A stretch of 64,000 nucleotides of DNA from JAAYBF01 sp963715445 (GCA_963715445.1 OY970240.1:1550001-1614000), one strand, 5' to 3'. Shown: positions 31,844 through 41,408, numbered from the stretch's first letter. Notes: generated by a model not told the origin, from the sequence alone. A program made the numbers and translations.

Positions 31844-31861
31844 CCCCCTTTTTTTTGTGAG

Positions 31862-31885
31862 TGACACTTAGCCGGCTAAGTGTCA
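31862..31885. repeat. Perfect 24-bp palindrome
   Basis: TGACACTTAGCCGGCTAAGTGTCA is fully self-complementary and covers the stop codon of the ligase-like gene on the minus strand. The TTAGCCGGCTAA core looks like a MarR-type operator. A convergent-transcription hairpin is the other reading, but no T-run follows on either strand in the right direction. Confidence 0.8.
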
Positions 31886-33903
31886 GGTGACTGCTCGAGC
31901 TCCAGCACTACGCGGTCCCTGACTCCCACCGCCACCTCAGAGTGGGGGTCCAGGCGCAGCGCCTCCTGGGCGGCCCGGAGGGCGCGCTCCGGCGAGCCGA
32001 GCGAATCGAGCTGGAACGTGGCGAGCCGCAGCCATGGGTCGGGATCGCGCGGGCGCCGCTCCACCGCCTCGGTCAGCGTGCGCAGCGCCTCCACCAGGCG
32101 CTTCTGCTCGGTGAGCACGAACGCCTTCACGTACAGCGGCTCCACCGAGTAGGGGTTGTAGTTCCCGGCCTTGTCGGCCTCGCTCGCGGCCTCCGCCAAG
32201 CGCCCCTCGTCCAGGAGCTCGTACGTGTGGGCAACGGCGTTGTCGGCTCGCTCGGGCTGCCAGACCGCCCAGGCGCAGAGCAGGGACACGGCGGCCACGG
32301 CGACCGCCGCGCCGATCCGCGGCGTGGCCGGCCGGCCGGCGCTGCGGATGGAGGGCTTCGCGCCCACTTCCTCGGCCTCGCCATCCTGTGTGAGCGGGCC
32401 GCGGCCGGCGATGTATCCGGCCGCAGCGAGGGCCATCACCGTCAACCCGGGCGTGAACCAGGTCCAGTCGATGAGCGCCTGGACGCCGTATGCCGTCACC
32501 GAGAGGCCCAGCGCGACCATCGCGGTGCGCTCGGGGCTCCAAGCCTGGTGCTTCACGCCGCGACGGGGGTCGAGCCCGGTCGCTCGTGCGGCCGCCACGA
32601 GCCACGCCGCCAGGAGCGCGAGCACGGCGGCAAGGCCCAGCAGGCCGATGTCGGCCAGGGTCTGGGGCACGAAGCCGTGAGCGCGGGCGGCGTGCAGGGC
32701 GTTCTTGCGATAGGCCAGGCGCGCCAGCTCGAAGGAGCCGGCCCCCAGGCCCACCGAGGGCCGCTCCTCGAAGGCGTCCCACGCCTGGCGCCAGTAAGTG
32801 CTGCGGGACGAGGAGACCGACCCGATGCGGCTGCCTCCGATCGGCGGCACCGTCGATTCGCTGGTGAGGTCCGAGACCCGATCGGAGACTGTGCCGCTGA
32901 GACCCCGGTCGCTGAGGGCGACAGAGCCGAGCGCCACGAGGGGAACGGCGGCGATCAGCACGACGACGGCGAGCCCGGCGCGGTTGCGAACGCGGACAGA
33001 GGGCCGCAGGCGCGATCGGACGGCTGGGATCGCCCACCCCGCCAAGGTCAGCGCCAGCACCATCGCGAGCAGGATCAGGCCGAAGTCACCCGCAACCGCC
33101 TCGCGACCCTCCAGCGATCTGCCGCCCTGGAGGAAGGAGTCCTTCGAGAGGGCCCAGGCGGCGACCGGGGCGGCACCGGCTGCCGCCACGGCCAGCAGGA
33201 CGAGCCCGCGCAGGCGCAGGGGGACGAGCACGAGCCAGAGCGCGCCGGCGATCGCGGCCGCGGCGAGCGCTCCGCGCGACTGCGTGATCAGCACCGTCGC
33301 GATCAGGAGGCCGAGGGCAGGAGCAGCGAGGACGCGCCCGAGCCGGCTCCCCTCGCGCCGTGTGCCCAGCCAGAGCGCCGGGACGATGCCCATGGCGGCC
33401 ATCCCGCCGAGGGCGTTCCAGTAGTCGTAGGGGGCGCCGATGCGACCGCCGAAGCTGCTCTCGGCGATGGATCCGGGCCACACCCGGGCCGCGAGCCCAT
33501 AGCTCGCCACCGCCACCGTCGCGAGCAGGATCGCGCGCGCCGCCACTTCGGCGGTTCCTCGGGGAAGTATGTGGGCCGCAGCCACCGCGCCGGCGAAGAC
33601 GGCGAGGTAGGCGAGCGTGCGCCCGGCCTCGACGAACGAGAGGTCGGGCGCGATCGACCAGGTGATGGAGAGCGCCGTGATCGCCGCGAGCACGCCGAAC
33701 AGGTACACGCTCACTGCTCCGTGCATCCGGCCGCGCGGGGCGTAGAGAAGGGCGAGGCAGACGCCCACCGCTCCCAGGCCGAGCAGCAGCAGCTCTACGT
33801 TGGTGGTCCGGCCGAGCTCCGTGCCGCTCCTTGCTCCGAAGGCGACTACGGCGAAGGTCGCCGCGAGGAGGGCGCTAGCGACGGAGCTTTGGAAGCGAGA
33901 CAC
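31876..33903 (-). CDS. O-antigen ligase/polymerase-like (Wzy_C) membrane protein with TPR tail
   Basis: The protein has 675 residues with about 12 transmembrane helices. The large external loop (about 270-400) contains the Wzy_C-type pattern with RSTYWRQAWDAF, PSVGLGAGSF and ADIGLLGLA. The C-terminal about 120 residues after the last helix are tetratricopeptide repeats (LAEAASEADKAGNYNP and similar). Such proteins polymerise or ligate glycan units at the outer face of the membrane. The GTG start lies 29 bases inside the upstream gene, so the two are probably co-translated. Confidence 0.8.
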   Translation of the reverse strand: MSRFQSSVASALLAATFAVVAFGARSGTELGRTTNVELLLLGLGAVGVCLALLYAPRGRMHGAVSVYLFGVLAAITALSITWSIAPDLSFVEAGRTLAYLAVFAGAVAAAHILPRGTAEVAARAILLATVAVASYGLAARVWPGSIAESSFGGRIGAPYDYWNALGGMAAMGIVPALWLGTRREGSRLGRVLAAPALGLLIATVLITQSRGALAAAAIAGALWLVLVPLRLRGLVLLAVAAAGAAPVAAWALSKDSFLQGGRSLEGREAVAGDFGLILLAMVLALTLAGWAIPAVRSRLRPSVRVRNRAGLAVVVLIAAVPLVALGSVALSDRGLSGTVSDRVSDLTSESTVPPIGGSRIGSVSSSRSTYWRQAWDAFEERPSVGLGAGSFELARLAYRKNALHAARAHGFVPQTLADIGLLGLAAVLALLAAWLVAAARATGLDPRRGVKHQAWSPERTAMVALGLSVTAYGVQALIDWTWFTPGLTVMALAAAGYIAGRGPLTQDGEAEEVGAKPSIRSAGRPATPRIGAAVAVAAVSLLCAWAVWQPERADNAVAHTYELLDEGRLAEAASEADKAGNYNPYSVEPLYVKAFVLTEQKRLVEALRTLTEAVERRPRDPDPWLRLATFQLDSLGSPERALRAAQEALRLDPHSEVAVGVRDRVVLELEQSPDT

Positions 33904-34444
33904 GACGGAGGGCCTTGGCGAACGCCGGATTGCGCTTGGCGGCGAACACGACGCCGGCGATGCCCAGGGAACATAGCCCGATCACGACCAGCAGGAGCGA
34001 GAGGGGGAGCCCGTTGCCCGCGGCCTTGATTGTCCCCGGGCTTGCCGTATCGAGCACGGCGCCGGTCTTGTCGAGCTCCTCCTGGAGCTGCTTCTTCTTG
34101 TGCTTGCTCCGCGCCTGCTGCGCACGCTCTCGCTTCTGCGCGGGCGTCAGCGGACCGCTCGAGCCCTTGCCGCCGGATCCTGGGCCGCCGTGCCCCGAAC
34201 CCGTGGCCGTTGGCCCGGCGTGCAGCGCGGCGTTGATCGCCGCCCGGCAGTTGCTGTACTCGTCGAGGTCGCCGCCGAGGTTGTTGAGCCCGTCTTGGAG
34301 CTCGGCGCGGGTGTACGTGCCGTCCAGGCGGTCGTCCTCGCCGCAGTCCTGCCGCACGTCCTGCCCGCTGGCGAGCGCCGTCGGCGCGGGCAGCAGCGCC
34401 GCCAGCGCGAGGATCAGAGCAAGTTGTTTGACGATTCTGGTCAT
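33875..34444 (-). CDS. Secreted protein with C-terminal membrane anchor
   Basis: The protein has 189 residues from the ATG. It has a signal peptide (about 1-24, ending in ALA-S), then a small Cys-containing domain (about 28-65). A Gly/Ser-rich stretch and a Lys/Arg/Gln-rich coiled coil (about 90-125) follow, and a C-terminal transmembrane helix (about 145-168) with a basic tail. It resembles a sortase-independent surface protein. Its overlap with the ligase gene suggests a linked role in cell-envelope glycan, but no family is recognised. Confidence 0.6.
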   Translation of the reverse strand: MTRIVKQLALILALAALLPAPTALASGQDVRQDCGEDDRLDGTYTRAELQDGLNNLGGDLDEYSNCRAAINAALHAGPTATGSGHGGPGSGGKGSSGPLTPAQKRERAQQARSKHKKKQLQEELDKTGAVLDTASPGTIKAAGNGLPLSLLLVVIGLCSLGIAGVVFAAKRNPAFAKALRRVSLPKLRR

Positions 34445-34525
34445 GGCATGAAGATCTTGGTCGTCCCTGTTTCGACAAGAACGCACCGGTACCCCCTGGA
34501 CCCGCGCGAAGCAGGCTAGCAAGCG

Positions 34526-35674
34526 CTATCGACCGTTTCCGGCTCGCGTATCCACCGTTCCCGGCGAGCGTGCCGACGAAACTCGGCTCGCGCCGGCTGC
34601 CCGCAGGGCCTTTCCCATCCCATGGGCCCAGGCGGCTGGGGTCAGCGCCGACGCGTCCTCGCGCGCGGCCGCCCCCATCTGAGCGCGCAGCTCGCTCGAT
34701 CCCGCGAGGATGCGCAGCCTGGCCGCCAGCTCCTCGGGATCACCGGCGGCCACGATCAGGCCGTTGCACCCATCCCGCACCAGGCCGCCGGCGGCCGCAC
34801 CCACGGCGTCGCTGGCGATCACCGGGGTGCTCTGGAGCATCGCCTCATTGACCACCAAACCCCACGGCTCGGTGAATGTCGCGGTTCTTATCGACGGGAG
34901 CACCAGCAGATCGGCGGCCGCGTAGAGCGCAGGGAGGCCCTCCGCCGGCACCTGCCCGAGCAGCGTGGCCTGCGGGACCGCCTCGCGGACAAGGGCCTCG
35001 AGCGGTCCCGAGCCGGCGAGGGCGAGCCTCGCGCCGGGGCCGAGATCAGCCCTCCGCCAGGCCTCGAGCAGCGTCTCGACGCCCTTCTCGTGGACCAGCC
35101 GGCCCGTGAACAGGACGAGCAGGTCCGCGTCCGCGGCGCCCGCCCGAGCACGAGCCGCGGCCTTCTCGCCCTCCTCCACGGGGGCGCCGAAGTGCTCCAC
35201 GTCCACGGCCTGCGGCGCGATCACCACGCCGCCGCGCGAACCTCGGTAGCCCTCCACGTACCGGCTCACGTGTGGCCCATAGGTGGCCACGGCGTCGGCG
35301 GCCCGATAGAGGTGGCGCGTGGGAAGGTAGGAGAGGGCGTGGGCCGGCGTTCGCGGGTGGGCCCAGATCGTGGCCCACAGCACGAACGGGACCCGCCGCG
35401 CGCGAGCGGCCATGTACGCGCCCGGAAGCGCGATCCGGCCGCCGATCCCGGAGATCACGGCTCGGTAGCGGCCGGAGGCCGCGAGCCGGACGGCTCCCGC
35501 CTGGGTCGTGCGGTGCACGGTCAGGCCGGGCACCGGGGGGCCCGCCTCCTCGAAGGCGATCACCTCCACCTGCTCCTCCTCGGCGAGCAGCCGGAACGGC
35601 TCGCGCCTGTAGGGAGAGACGGTGCCCGTTACGAGGCACGCCGGACGAGAGTCAGCTGGCACGAGGCGCAACAT
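34526..35674 (-). CDS. Glycosyltransferase family 4
   Basis: The protein has 382 residues with two Rossmann domains. The C-terminal GT-B nucleotide-binding half carries LFTGRLVHEKGVETLL (about 190-205) and the EPWGLVVNEAM motif, the EX7E acid pair of GT4. It transfers a sugar from a nucleotide donor to a lipid-linked or glycan acceptor in the cytoplasm. The acceptor cannot be read from the sequence. The gene is divergent from the one at 35738, with a 63-base spacer that must hold both promoters. Confidence 0.82.
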   Translation of the reverse strand: MLRLVPADSRPACLVTGTVSPYRREPFRLLAEEEQVEVIAFEEAGPPVPGLTVHRTTQAGAVRLAASGRYRAVISGIGGRIALPGAYMAARARRVPFVLWATIWAHPRTPAHALSYLPTRHLYRAADAVATYGPHVSRYVEGYRGSRGGVVIAPQAVDVEHFGAPVEEGEKAAARARAGAADADLLVLFTGRLVHEKGVETLLEAWRRADLGPGARLALAGSGPLEALVREAVPQATLLGQVPAEGLPALYAAADLLVLPSIRTATFTEPWGLVVNEAMLQSTPVIASDAVGAAAGGLVRDGCNGLIVAAGDPEELAARLRILAGSSELRAQMGAAAREDASALTPAAWAHGMGKALRAAGASRVSSARSPGTVDTRAGNGR

Positions 35675-35737
35675 AGCCGCAGCGCCGCCGCTGCCCTCTC
35701 GCGCAAGTAATACGTTGCATCCCACTTGGCGGCATCG

Positions 35738-36793
35738 GTGGACATCGCGATCGTCTCGCTCGGCACGACGATGGGCTGGCGGCACGGCGACGAGGTGCTG
35801 GCGGCGCACATCGAGGCGGCGGGTGTGAGCTGCGAGCTGCGGCGGATGCGGCTCGGCCGCTCGGCGGGATTGCGGCGGACGATGGCGCTGATGGACGTGG
35901 TCGAGGCGCTCGGCGCCCGCCGTGCCGCGGCCGGGCTCGATGCCCGCGCTGTCGTCTACTCGAGCGTCACGGCCGCGCTGCTGCAGCCATCGCGACATCC
36001 GTGCGCGATCCGCTTCGACAGCATTGCGGCGCTCAACCGCCCCGGCATCGGCGGCGCCTGGCAGCGCCGCCGTGAGCGCTCGGTCCTGGGCGGCGCCGAC
36101 CTGCTGCTGCCGATGAGCCCGGCTGCGGGCGAGGTCGCCGCTGCCGCCGTCGGAGCAGCGGGAGCCCCCGGCGCCGCCGCGCCCCCGCAGGTGGTGCTGC
36201 CTCCTCCCGTGGAGGACTCTCCCGAACCCGCTGCGGATGCGCCCGATGCCGTGACCTACGCCGCCAACCCCGAGAAGCGCGGCCTCGACCTGCTGTGCGC
36301 CGCGTGGGGAGCGGCCGCGCCCGAGGGGGCGCGGCTGGTGGTGGGTGGGATCGAGCGCGAGGAGGCGCTGCGCTGGCTGAGAGGCCGCGGGGTGGAGGTG
36401 CCGCGGGGGATCGAGTTCGCGGGCCCGGTGGCGCGCGAGCGCTGGTTGGCGCTGGTGGCGGGCGCGCGCGTGTACGTGAGCGCCGCGCGCTACGAGGACT
36501 GGGGCATGGCGCAGATGGAGGCCCTCGCGGCAGGGGTGCCGCTCGTCAGCGCTCCAACCGCCGGCGCCAACGTCGCGCTGCCGCTCGCGCGGCAGCTCGC
36601 GCCCGAACTCGTCGCCGCCAACGGTTCGCCCCAGGCGCTCGCGAGCGCGCTGAGCGCCGGCCTGGCTCTGGAGGAGGCCGCCAGGCGCGGCTACTCCGAG
36701 AGCGCCCGCCGGCTGCTCGAGCCCTACTCCGACACGGCGCTGCGCGCGCTCGTCGCCGAGCGCGTCGTGCCGGCGCTGCTCGGGAGCCGCTAG
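35738..36793 (+). CDS. GT-B glycosyltransferase-like protein
   Basis: The protein has about 351 residues from the GTG at 35738; a TTG four codons earlier is also possible. The C-terminal half has TYAANPEKRGLDLL and EDWGMAQMEALAAG, the acid motif of GT4 enzymes. The N-terminal acceptor domain is Ala-rich and poorly conserved. It is followed after 5 bases by a membrane protein gene. The donor is unknown. Confidence 0.72.
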   Translation: MDIAIVSLGTTMGWRHGDEVLAAHIEAAGVSCELRRMRLGRSAGLRRTMALMDVVEALGARRAAAGLDARAVVYSSVTAALLQPSRHPCAIRFDSIAALNRPGIGGAWQRRRERSVLGGADLLLPMSPAAGEVAAAAVGAAGAPGAAAPPQVVLPPPVEDSPEPAADAPDAVTYAANPEKRGLDLLCAAWGAAAPEGARLVVGGIEREEALRWLRGRGVEVPRGIEFAGPVARERWLALVAGARVYVSAARYEDWGMAQMEALAAGVPLVSAPTAGANVALPLARQLAPELVAANGSPQALASALSAGLALEEAARRGYSESARRLLEPYSDTALRALVAERVVPALLGSR

Positions 36794-36798
36794 CCCCG

Positions 36799-37893
36799 AT
36801 GGCGGCAGCGCTCTCGTCGGCACGCGGGCTGCGCCTGCCTCGGTTGAGCTCAGTCTGGAGCGAGGCGCTCCTGCTCGCGCTGGCGGCGCTTCCCGTGCTG
36901 CTCCTGATGGACGCCTACGTGCGGGACTCGCCGGCTCCGAAGAACGACGAGCTGATCTACGAGCTGATGGCGCAGGAGCCCTTCGATCCGCACACCTACC
37001 CGTTCGCCCACCGCGTGGCCGTGCCGACGCTCGTCCACCTGCTGCCGTTCGACCACACGTTCTCGTTCAGCGTGCTCGCTTGGCTCTCGACGGTCGCCTG
37101 CGGGGCCCTCGTCTACGTGCTGCTGCGCCGCTTCGAGATCGGCAAGCGCCTCGCCTTCGCGCTCGGGCTGTGCATCGCCTGGTGCCCGACGCTGTTCGTC
37201 GTATCGCTGCGCGAGGGGCGCAACGTGGACCCGGAGTCGGTGCTCGTGATGCTCGCCGGCACGATCGCGATCGTCGATCGGCGGCGCTTCGCCTTCGGCC
37301 TGATCGTGCTGGTCGGGGCCTTCGTGCGGGAGGCGGCGCTGTTCCTGATCCCGTTCGCCTACGCCGTCTGGGCGGACCGGCTCTGGGATCCGAGGGCCCT
37401 GAGGCAGACGCTGCTGGCCTCGATGCCGGCGATCTCCGCCTACGCCGTGCTGCGGCTGACCGTCCCGTTCGTGGAGCGCGAGAACGTGATCGGCTACAGG
37501 TCGCTGCTCGGCGGGCGGGTCGAGGTCCTGCGCACGGCGTTCGAAGGGCCGTTCGTGCTCGGGCGGCGGATCGCGCTCGCCTTCGGGCCCCTCTGGCTCG
37601 TGGCTCCCTTCGCGCTGCGCAGCTCGAGCTTCGCGCGGCGCGGGCTCGTGCTGCTGGCAACCTGCTGCGTGGGGATGCTGTTCGCGCTCGACTGGGGGCG
37701 GATCGTGTTCCTGGCGCTGCCGGTGTTCGTCGTCGCGGCGGCGCTGGTGCTGAACACCCGCCCGCGCCTGGCGATCGCCACGGTGGCCCTGTTCCTCGCG
37801 ATGAACTTCGGCTACGTCGTCTACATGGAGGACTTCGGCGGCGCCCAGGAGGGGATCGTCGAAGCCGGGCCCGCGCGCTATCAGCCGCGGTAG
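36799..37893 (+). CDS. Polytopic membrane protein, GT-C or EpsG-like
   Basis: The protein has 364 residues and nine to ten transmembrane helices. The first external loop carries acidic residues and DELIYELM, and a later loop has REGRNVDPES, a layout seen in membrane glycosyltransferases that use polyprenyl-phosphate sugars and in polymerase-like EpsG proteins. No definitive motif is present. Its last 13 bases overlap the convergent methyltransferase gene. Confidence 0.6.
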   Translation: MAAALSSARGLRLPRLSSVWSEALLLALAALPVLLLMDAYVRDSPAPKNDELIYELMAQEPFDPHTYPFAHRVAVPTLVHLLPFDHTFSFSVLAWLSTVACGALVYVLLRRFEIGKRLAFALGLCIAWCPTLFVVSLREGRNVDPESVLVMLAGTIAIVDRRRFAFGLIVLVGAFVREAALFLIPFAYAVWADRLWDPRALRQTLLASMPAISAYAVLRLTVPFVERENVIGYRSLLGGRVEVLRTAFEGPFVLGRRIALAFGPLWLVAPFALRSSSFARRGLVLLATCCVGMLFALDWGRIVFLALPVFVVAAALVLNTRPRLAIATVALFLAMNFGYVVYMEDFGGAQEGIVEAGPARYQPR

Positions 37894-38543
37894 GCGACGG
37901 CGGCCAGCTGACGCCGCCGGCGCAGGACGGCCCAGAGCGTTCCGAGGGAGTTGAAGAGGGGGCGCGGCAGGCGCACGAGGAGGTGCGCCCGCGGCGGCCA
38001 CGCGCGCGTCACGACGCGGCAGCTCTCCACCCGGAAGCCGGCCTCCTCGAGCAGGTTGTGGAGCAGCTGCGGCGTCCATGTGTAGAGGTGGTGGTTGGGC
38101 TCGTCCGCGCGCGGCCGGCGCTGGGCGCGCCAATCGTCGAGCGGCAGCCAGAGCACCAGCTTGCCGCCGGCACGCAGCACCCGGTGGAGCTCGCGCAGCT
38201 CGTCGAGCGGCGTGAGGGAGTGCTCGAGCGCGTGGTTCGAGATCACCACGTCAGCGGTCGAATCGCCGAGCTCGGAGGTGGAGGCGGCCATCCGCAGGCC
38301 CTTGCCCTCCGCTTCGCGCCGCGCCGGCTCGCTCACCTCCACGCCGGTCCGCTCGGCCACGTCGAGCGCGGCCAGCAGGCCGCCGGTGCCGCAGCCGAAG
38401 TCCAAGACGCGGTCACCCCGGCCCACGTGCGGCTCGAACTTCCAGCGGTTGAGTCGAGCGCCGAGATCACCGATCCCGCGGTGGTAGGCGAGGTACTCCT
38501 CAGCCGCCTCGCCGCGGTAGTGCCTGCCGACGCGCTCGCTCAC
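37881..38543 (-). CDS. SAM-dependent methyltransferase
   Basis: The protein has 220 residues. Motif I is VLDFGCGTGGLLAAL (about 46-60), and motif post-II/IV follows with DVVISNHALEHSL (about 98-110), typical of class I UbiE/Methyltransf_11 enzymes. It probably methylates a sugar or lipid carrier of the glycan pathway. The GTG start overlaps the upstream glycosyltransferase stop (GTGA), so it belongs to the same operon. Confidence 0.82.
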   Translation of the reverse strand: MSERVGRHYRGEAAEEYLAYHRGIGDLGARLNRWKFEPHVGRGDRVLDFGCGTGGLLAALDVAERTGVEVSEPARREAEGKGLRMAASTSELGDSTADVVISNHALEHSLTPLDELRELHRVLRAGGKLVLWLPLDDWRAQRRPRADEPNHHLYTWTPQLLHNLLEEAGFRVESCRVVTRAWPPRAHLLVRLPRPLFNSLGTLWAVLRRRRQLAAVAYRG

Positions 38544-39688
38544 GACCGCCCCCGCGGCAGCGTGGCGTAGGCCTCGGTCCAGGCCTCCGCGAACGCCGCA
38601 TAGCCGTAGCGCTCGGCTGTCCGCTCGGCCTGCGCCGTCCGGCTCTCCGCGGTCTCCTGCGCGAGCGTCGCCTCGATCGCCTGGGCGAGCGCGTCCGGGT
38701 CGCGCGGCTCCACCAGTCGGCCCTCGCCTTCGAGCACCACCTCGGGGACGCCGCCGACCGCCGTGGCCACCACCGGCAGGCCGCTCGCCATCGCCTCGAT
38801 CAGGACGCAGCCGAAGGTCTCGTAGATGCTCGGCAGCACGAACACGTCGCTCTCGCGCATCAGCTCGGCGACCTGCTCCTTGGGCAGCTCGCCCCGCAGG
38901 CGCACGCGGTCCGCGAGGCCAAGCCGCGCCGCGAGAGCCTCCAGTTCAGCGTGCAGCGGACCGCCTCCGACGATGTCGAGCGTCGCGTTCCTCGCCGGGT
39001 CGAGCCGGGCCATCGCCTCGATCAGGTAGCTCTGCCCCTTCTTGTCCGCCAGCGCGCCGACCGTGAGCAGCCGCAGGCCCCCGCCGGGCTCGCGCAGCTG
39101 CGCGGGAGGGCGGAACACGCCGGTGTCGACCACGTTCGGCAAGACGCGCACGTGCGCCTTCGGCGCGATCTCGGTGACGTAGCGCGCGAGGTCACTGCTC
39201 ACCGGGGCAACCAGATCGGCGCCCTGGAAGGCCGTCCGTGCGATCAGGCGGTCGTAGCCGGTCACGAGGCCCCGCTGGAAGCCGGTGTAGTGCTCGGTGA
39301 GCACCACCGGCGCGCCGGCGCGCCGGCCGAGCGCGAGCGCCGGCGGGCCCGCTTGGTAGACGTGGGCGTGAACCACGTCGGGCACCCAGCCCTCCCGCCG
39401 CAGGCGCCGCAGCGCGGCGAGCATCCCCGCCAGCTGGAAGCCCATCGCGGGCGGGCGCAGGAACGGCCGGCGGTAGCGCAGCCGCAGCGTGCGGAGGCCC
39501 TCTTCGAGCTGGTCCTCGAGCCGATAGGCGGGGAAGCCGGGGCGGGGCATCGCGAACGAGGGAAGCACCACGACGTCGTGCCTCGTAGCCAGCGCACGGG
39601 CGTGCTCGCGGCAGAAGGGGCCCCTCATCGGATCCTCGGGCCACGGATACCACTTGGGCACCACCAGGATGCGCAGCCGCTCGCTCAT
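38540..39688 (-). CDS. Glycosyltransferase family 4
   Basis: The protein has 382 residues in two GT-B domains. The donor half contains LLTVGALADKKGQSYLI (about 210-226), GGGPLHAELE and ETFGCVLIEAMASG (EX7E). The N-terminal half has VVHAHVYQAGPPALAL and LTEHYTG, as in WecF/PimB-like acceptor domains. ATGA and GTGA overlaps link it to both neighbours. Confidence 0.87.
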   Translation of the reverse strand: MSERLRILVVPKWYPWPEDPMRGPFCREHARALATRHDVVVLPSFAMPRPGFPAYRLEDQLEEGLRTLRLRYRRPFLRPPAMGFQLAGMLAALRRLRREGWVPDVVHAHVYQAGPPALALGRRAGAPVVLTEHYTGFQRGLVTGYDRLIARTAFQGADLVAPVSSDLARYVTEIAPKAHVRVLPNVVDTGVFRPPAQLREPGGGLRLLTVGALADKKGQSYLIEAMARLDPARNATLDIVGGGPLHAELEALAARLGLADRVRLRGELPKEQVAELMRESDVFVLPSIYETFGCVLIEAMASGLPVVATAVGGVPEVVLEGEGRLVEPRDPDALAQAIEATLAQETAESRTAQAERTAERYGYAAFAEAWTEAYATLPRGRS

Positions 39689-40551
39689 CTGGGCAGCCTC
39701 CGATGGGTCGCGAGGGTCCGCTGCGCCTCGGCGGCGGACAGGTACGGCCGGTCGGCCAGGAACCGGCGCCCCTCCTCGATCGCCTCGGCGTGGGTGTAGG
39801 TCGTGGCCACGGGCTGGAACTCGTGGCGCACCGGCAGCGCGTCGACGATCCCGAGCCTCCATCCACGCTCGCGGGCGAGCGCCGCCCAGTGGTTGTCGAG
39901 GCCCCAGCCGAAGCGCAGCTCCGGGAAGGGCAGGAGCTCCGCCGCGGCACGGCGGGAGAAGGCCGTCAGAGGCCCGATCTCCACGTACTCGGTGCTCCGC
40001 GCGAGAGACAGCGGGCGCCGTCGCGTGACCCGCCATGCGGCGTGGCTGCGCATCGTCTGTGCGGGCTGTGCGAGGTCGAGGCGCAGCCGCTCGCATACCG
40101 CCACGAAGCGATCGAGGAAGTGGTGGGGGAGGGCGATGTCGTCGTCGACGACGATCGTCCAGTCGAGCTCGCCGCCCGCTGGAGCCGCGCTCAGCAGCCG
40201 GTTCAGGTTCTCGAACTTCCCTCCGGTCAGGCCGCTCAGCGCGGTGTCCGCGGCGAGCGCAGGATCCGGCTCCGCCGTCGCGCCCAGCACGAGCTGCACG
40301 TCGTGCCGGCTCGAGCGCAGGCTCTCGAGCGTGCTTGGCAACCGTGAGCCGGGCCGGTAGATCGAGAGCACGAGCACGCGCCGGCGCCCCTGCCGCTCCG
40401 CGAGCCGCGCGAGCCGCGGGCCGCTCAGCGCGGCGATCCCGGCGAGGTCGAAGGCCCAGTCCGCGGCGGTGCGCGTCAGCTTGAGGCGCCGCCCCACGAC
40501 GGACCCGGACTCGCCCGAGAGGAAGTCGGCGGGCTCTGGCAGCGCGCTCAC
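39685..40551 (-). CDS. GT-A fold glycosyltransferase
   Basis: The protein has 288 residues from a GTG. The domain begins after about 55 residues with VLVLSIYRPGSRLPSTLESL and has a DDD metal site (TIVVDDDIALP). It ends with a segment recording the acceptor context (GWGLDNHWAALARERGWRLGI). The order matches GT2-like enzymes with an N-terminal extension. It is joined by overlaps to its upstream (GTGA) and downstream (ATGA) neighbours. Confidence 0.72.
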   Translation of the reverse strand: MSALPEPADFLSGESGSVVGRRLKLTRTAADWAFDLAGIAALSGPRLARLAERQGRRRVLVLSIYRPGSRLPSTLESLRSSRHDVQLVLGATAEPDPALAADTALSGLTGGKFENLNRLLSAAPAGGELDWTIVVDDDIALPHHFLDRFVAVCERLRLDLAQPAQTMRSHAAWRVTRRRPLSLARSTEYVEIGPLTAFSRRAAAELLPFPELRFGWGLDNHWAALARERGWRLGIVDALPVRHEFQPVATTYTHAEAIEEGRRFLADRPYLSAAEAQRTLATHRRLPR

Positions 40552-41387
40552 CGGCCCCGCACGGCCTCTACGAGCCGCCCGGCCGAGTGGGCGCCGAGGA
40601 CAAGCCCCTGCGGGCAGCGGCGGCGAGCCGTGTGCCACCCCGCGCCCGCGACGTTGCGCAGCTCGGCGGCGGCGGTCGGCGCGACGCCGCGACGCCGGTC
40701 GGTGCGCCGGGCGGCCCTGCCGCGGTGGTAGGCGGCGCGGGCGAGCGAGCGCAGGCGCGCGTCGTCCCCGCTGCGGCGATGGTCGAGGCCGGCGTCGGCG
40801 ATGTAGGCGATCCGCCCTCCGGCGCTGCGCAGGGCCAAGAGCCAGTCCTCCTCGTCGCCGTGCCCGGTGACCTCGGGATCGAAGGGCCCGAGGCGGTCGA
40901 AGGCCGAGCGGCGCACCGCCAGGTTGGACCCCCACACCATCTGCGCCTCGGCGTCCTCGCCGCCGAGGTCGAGCGAGGTGATCGGCGGCTGCTCGCGGCC
41001 GCATCCGCGCGGTGCCGGGCCCTCGAGCCGGGCGCGGATCGGACCGCCGAAGGCCTCCGCCTCGCTGTGCCGCTCGGCTCCCGCTGCGAGCGCCGCGAGC
41101 CAGCCGGGCCAGGCGCGGACGTCGTCGTCCACGAACGCGATCACCGGGGCGCTGGTGACCCTGACCCCAGTGTTGCGCGCCGCGTTGATCCCCCCGGGGT
41201 GCTCCGCGGCGACCACGCGAACGCCGTGGCGGGCCGCGACGGCCACCGTCTCGTCGGTGGACCCGTCGTCCACCACGATCAGCTCGTGGGGCGGGGCATT
41301 CTCCTGCGCGCGCAGCGAAGCGAGCGCAACATCGAGGTATTCCGCCCGATTGCGCGTGGGCACCACGACGGAAACGGCCGGCGACAT
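40548..41387 (-). CDS. Glycosyltransferase family 2
   Basis: The protein has 279 residues. The GT2 start VSVVVPTRNRAEYLDVAL is followed by DDGSTDET and the DDD metal site (IAFVDDDVRAWP). WGSNLAVRRSAFDRLG and GDEEDWLLAL form the acceptor side, with the acidic base ED. It is the first gene of a four-gene minus-strand operon, divergent from the GT4 gene at 41409 with only 21 bases between the starts. Confidence 0.87.
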   Translation of the reverse strand: MSPAVSVVVPTRNRAEYLDVALASLRAQENAPPHELIVVDDGSTDETVAVAARHGVRVVAAEHPGGINAARNTGVRVTSAPVIAFVDDDVRAWPGWLAALAAGAERHSEAEAFGGPIRARLEGPAPRGCGREQPPITSLDLGGEDAEAQMVWGSNLAVRRSAFDRLGPFDPEVTGHGDEEDWLLALRSAGGRIAYIADAGLDHRRSGDDARLRSLARAAYHRGRAARRTDRRRGVAPTAAAELRNVAGAGWHTARRRCPQGLVLGAHSAGRLVEAVRGR

Positions 41388-41408
41388 CGCTTCGGTAGGT
41401 TAGCTTCG

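Noticed and set aside
31851..31858. Run of eight T after the MarR gene as terminator
   Set aside because: No stable hairpin precedes it on the plus strand; the strong palindrome lies after it.
31942..34029. Long plus-strand frame opposite the O-antigen ligase-like gene
   Set aside because: It is antisense to a protein with clear membrane helices and TPR repeats, and its own translation is low-complexity Arg/His/Gly-rich sequence.
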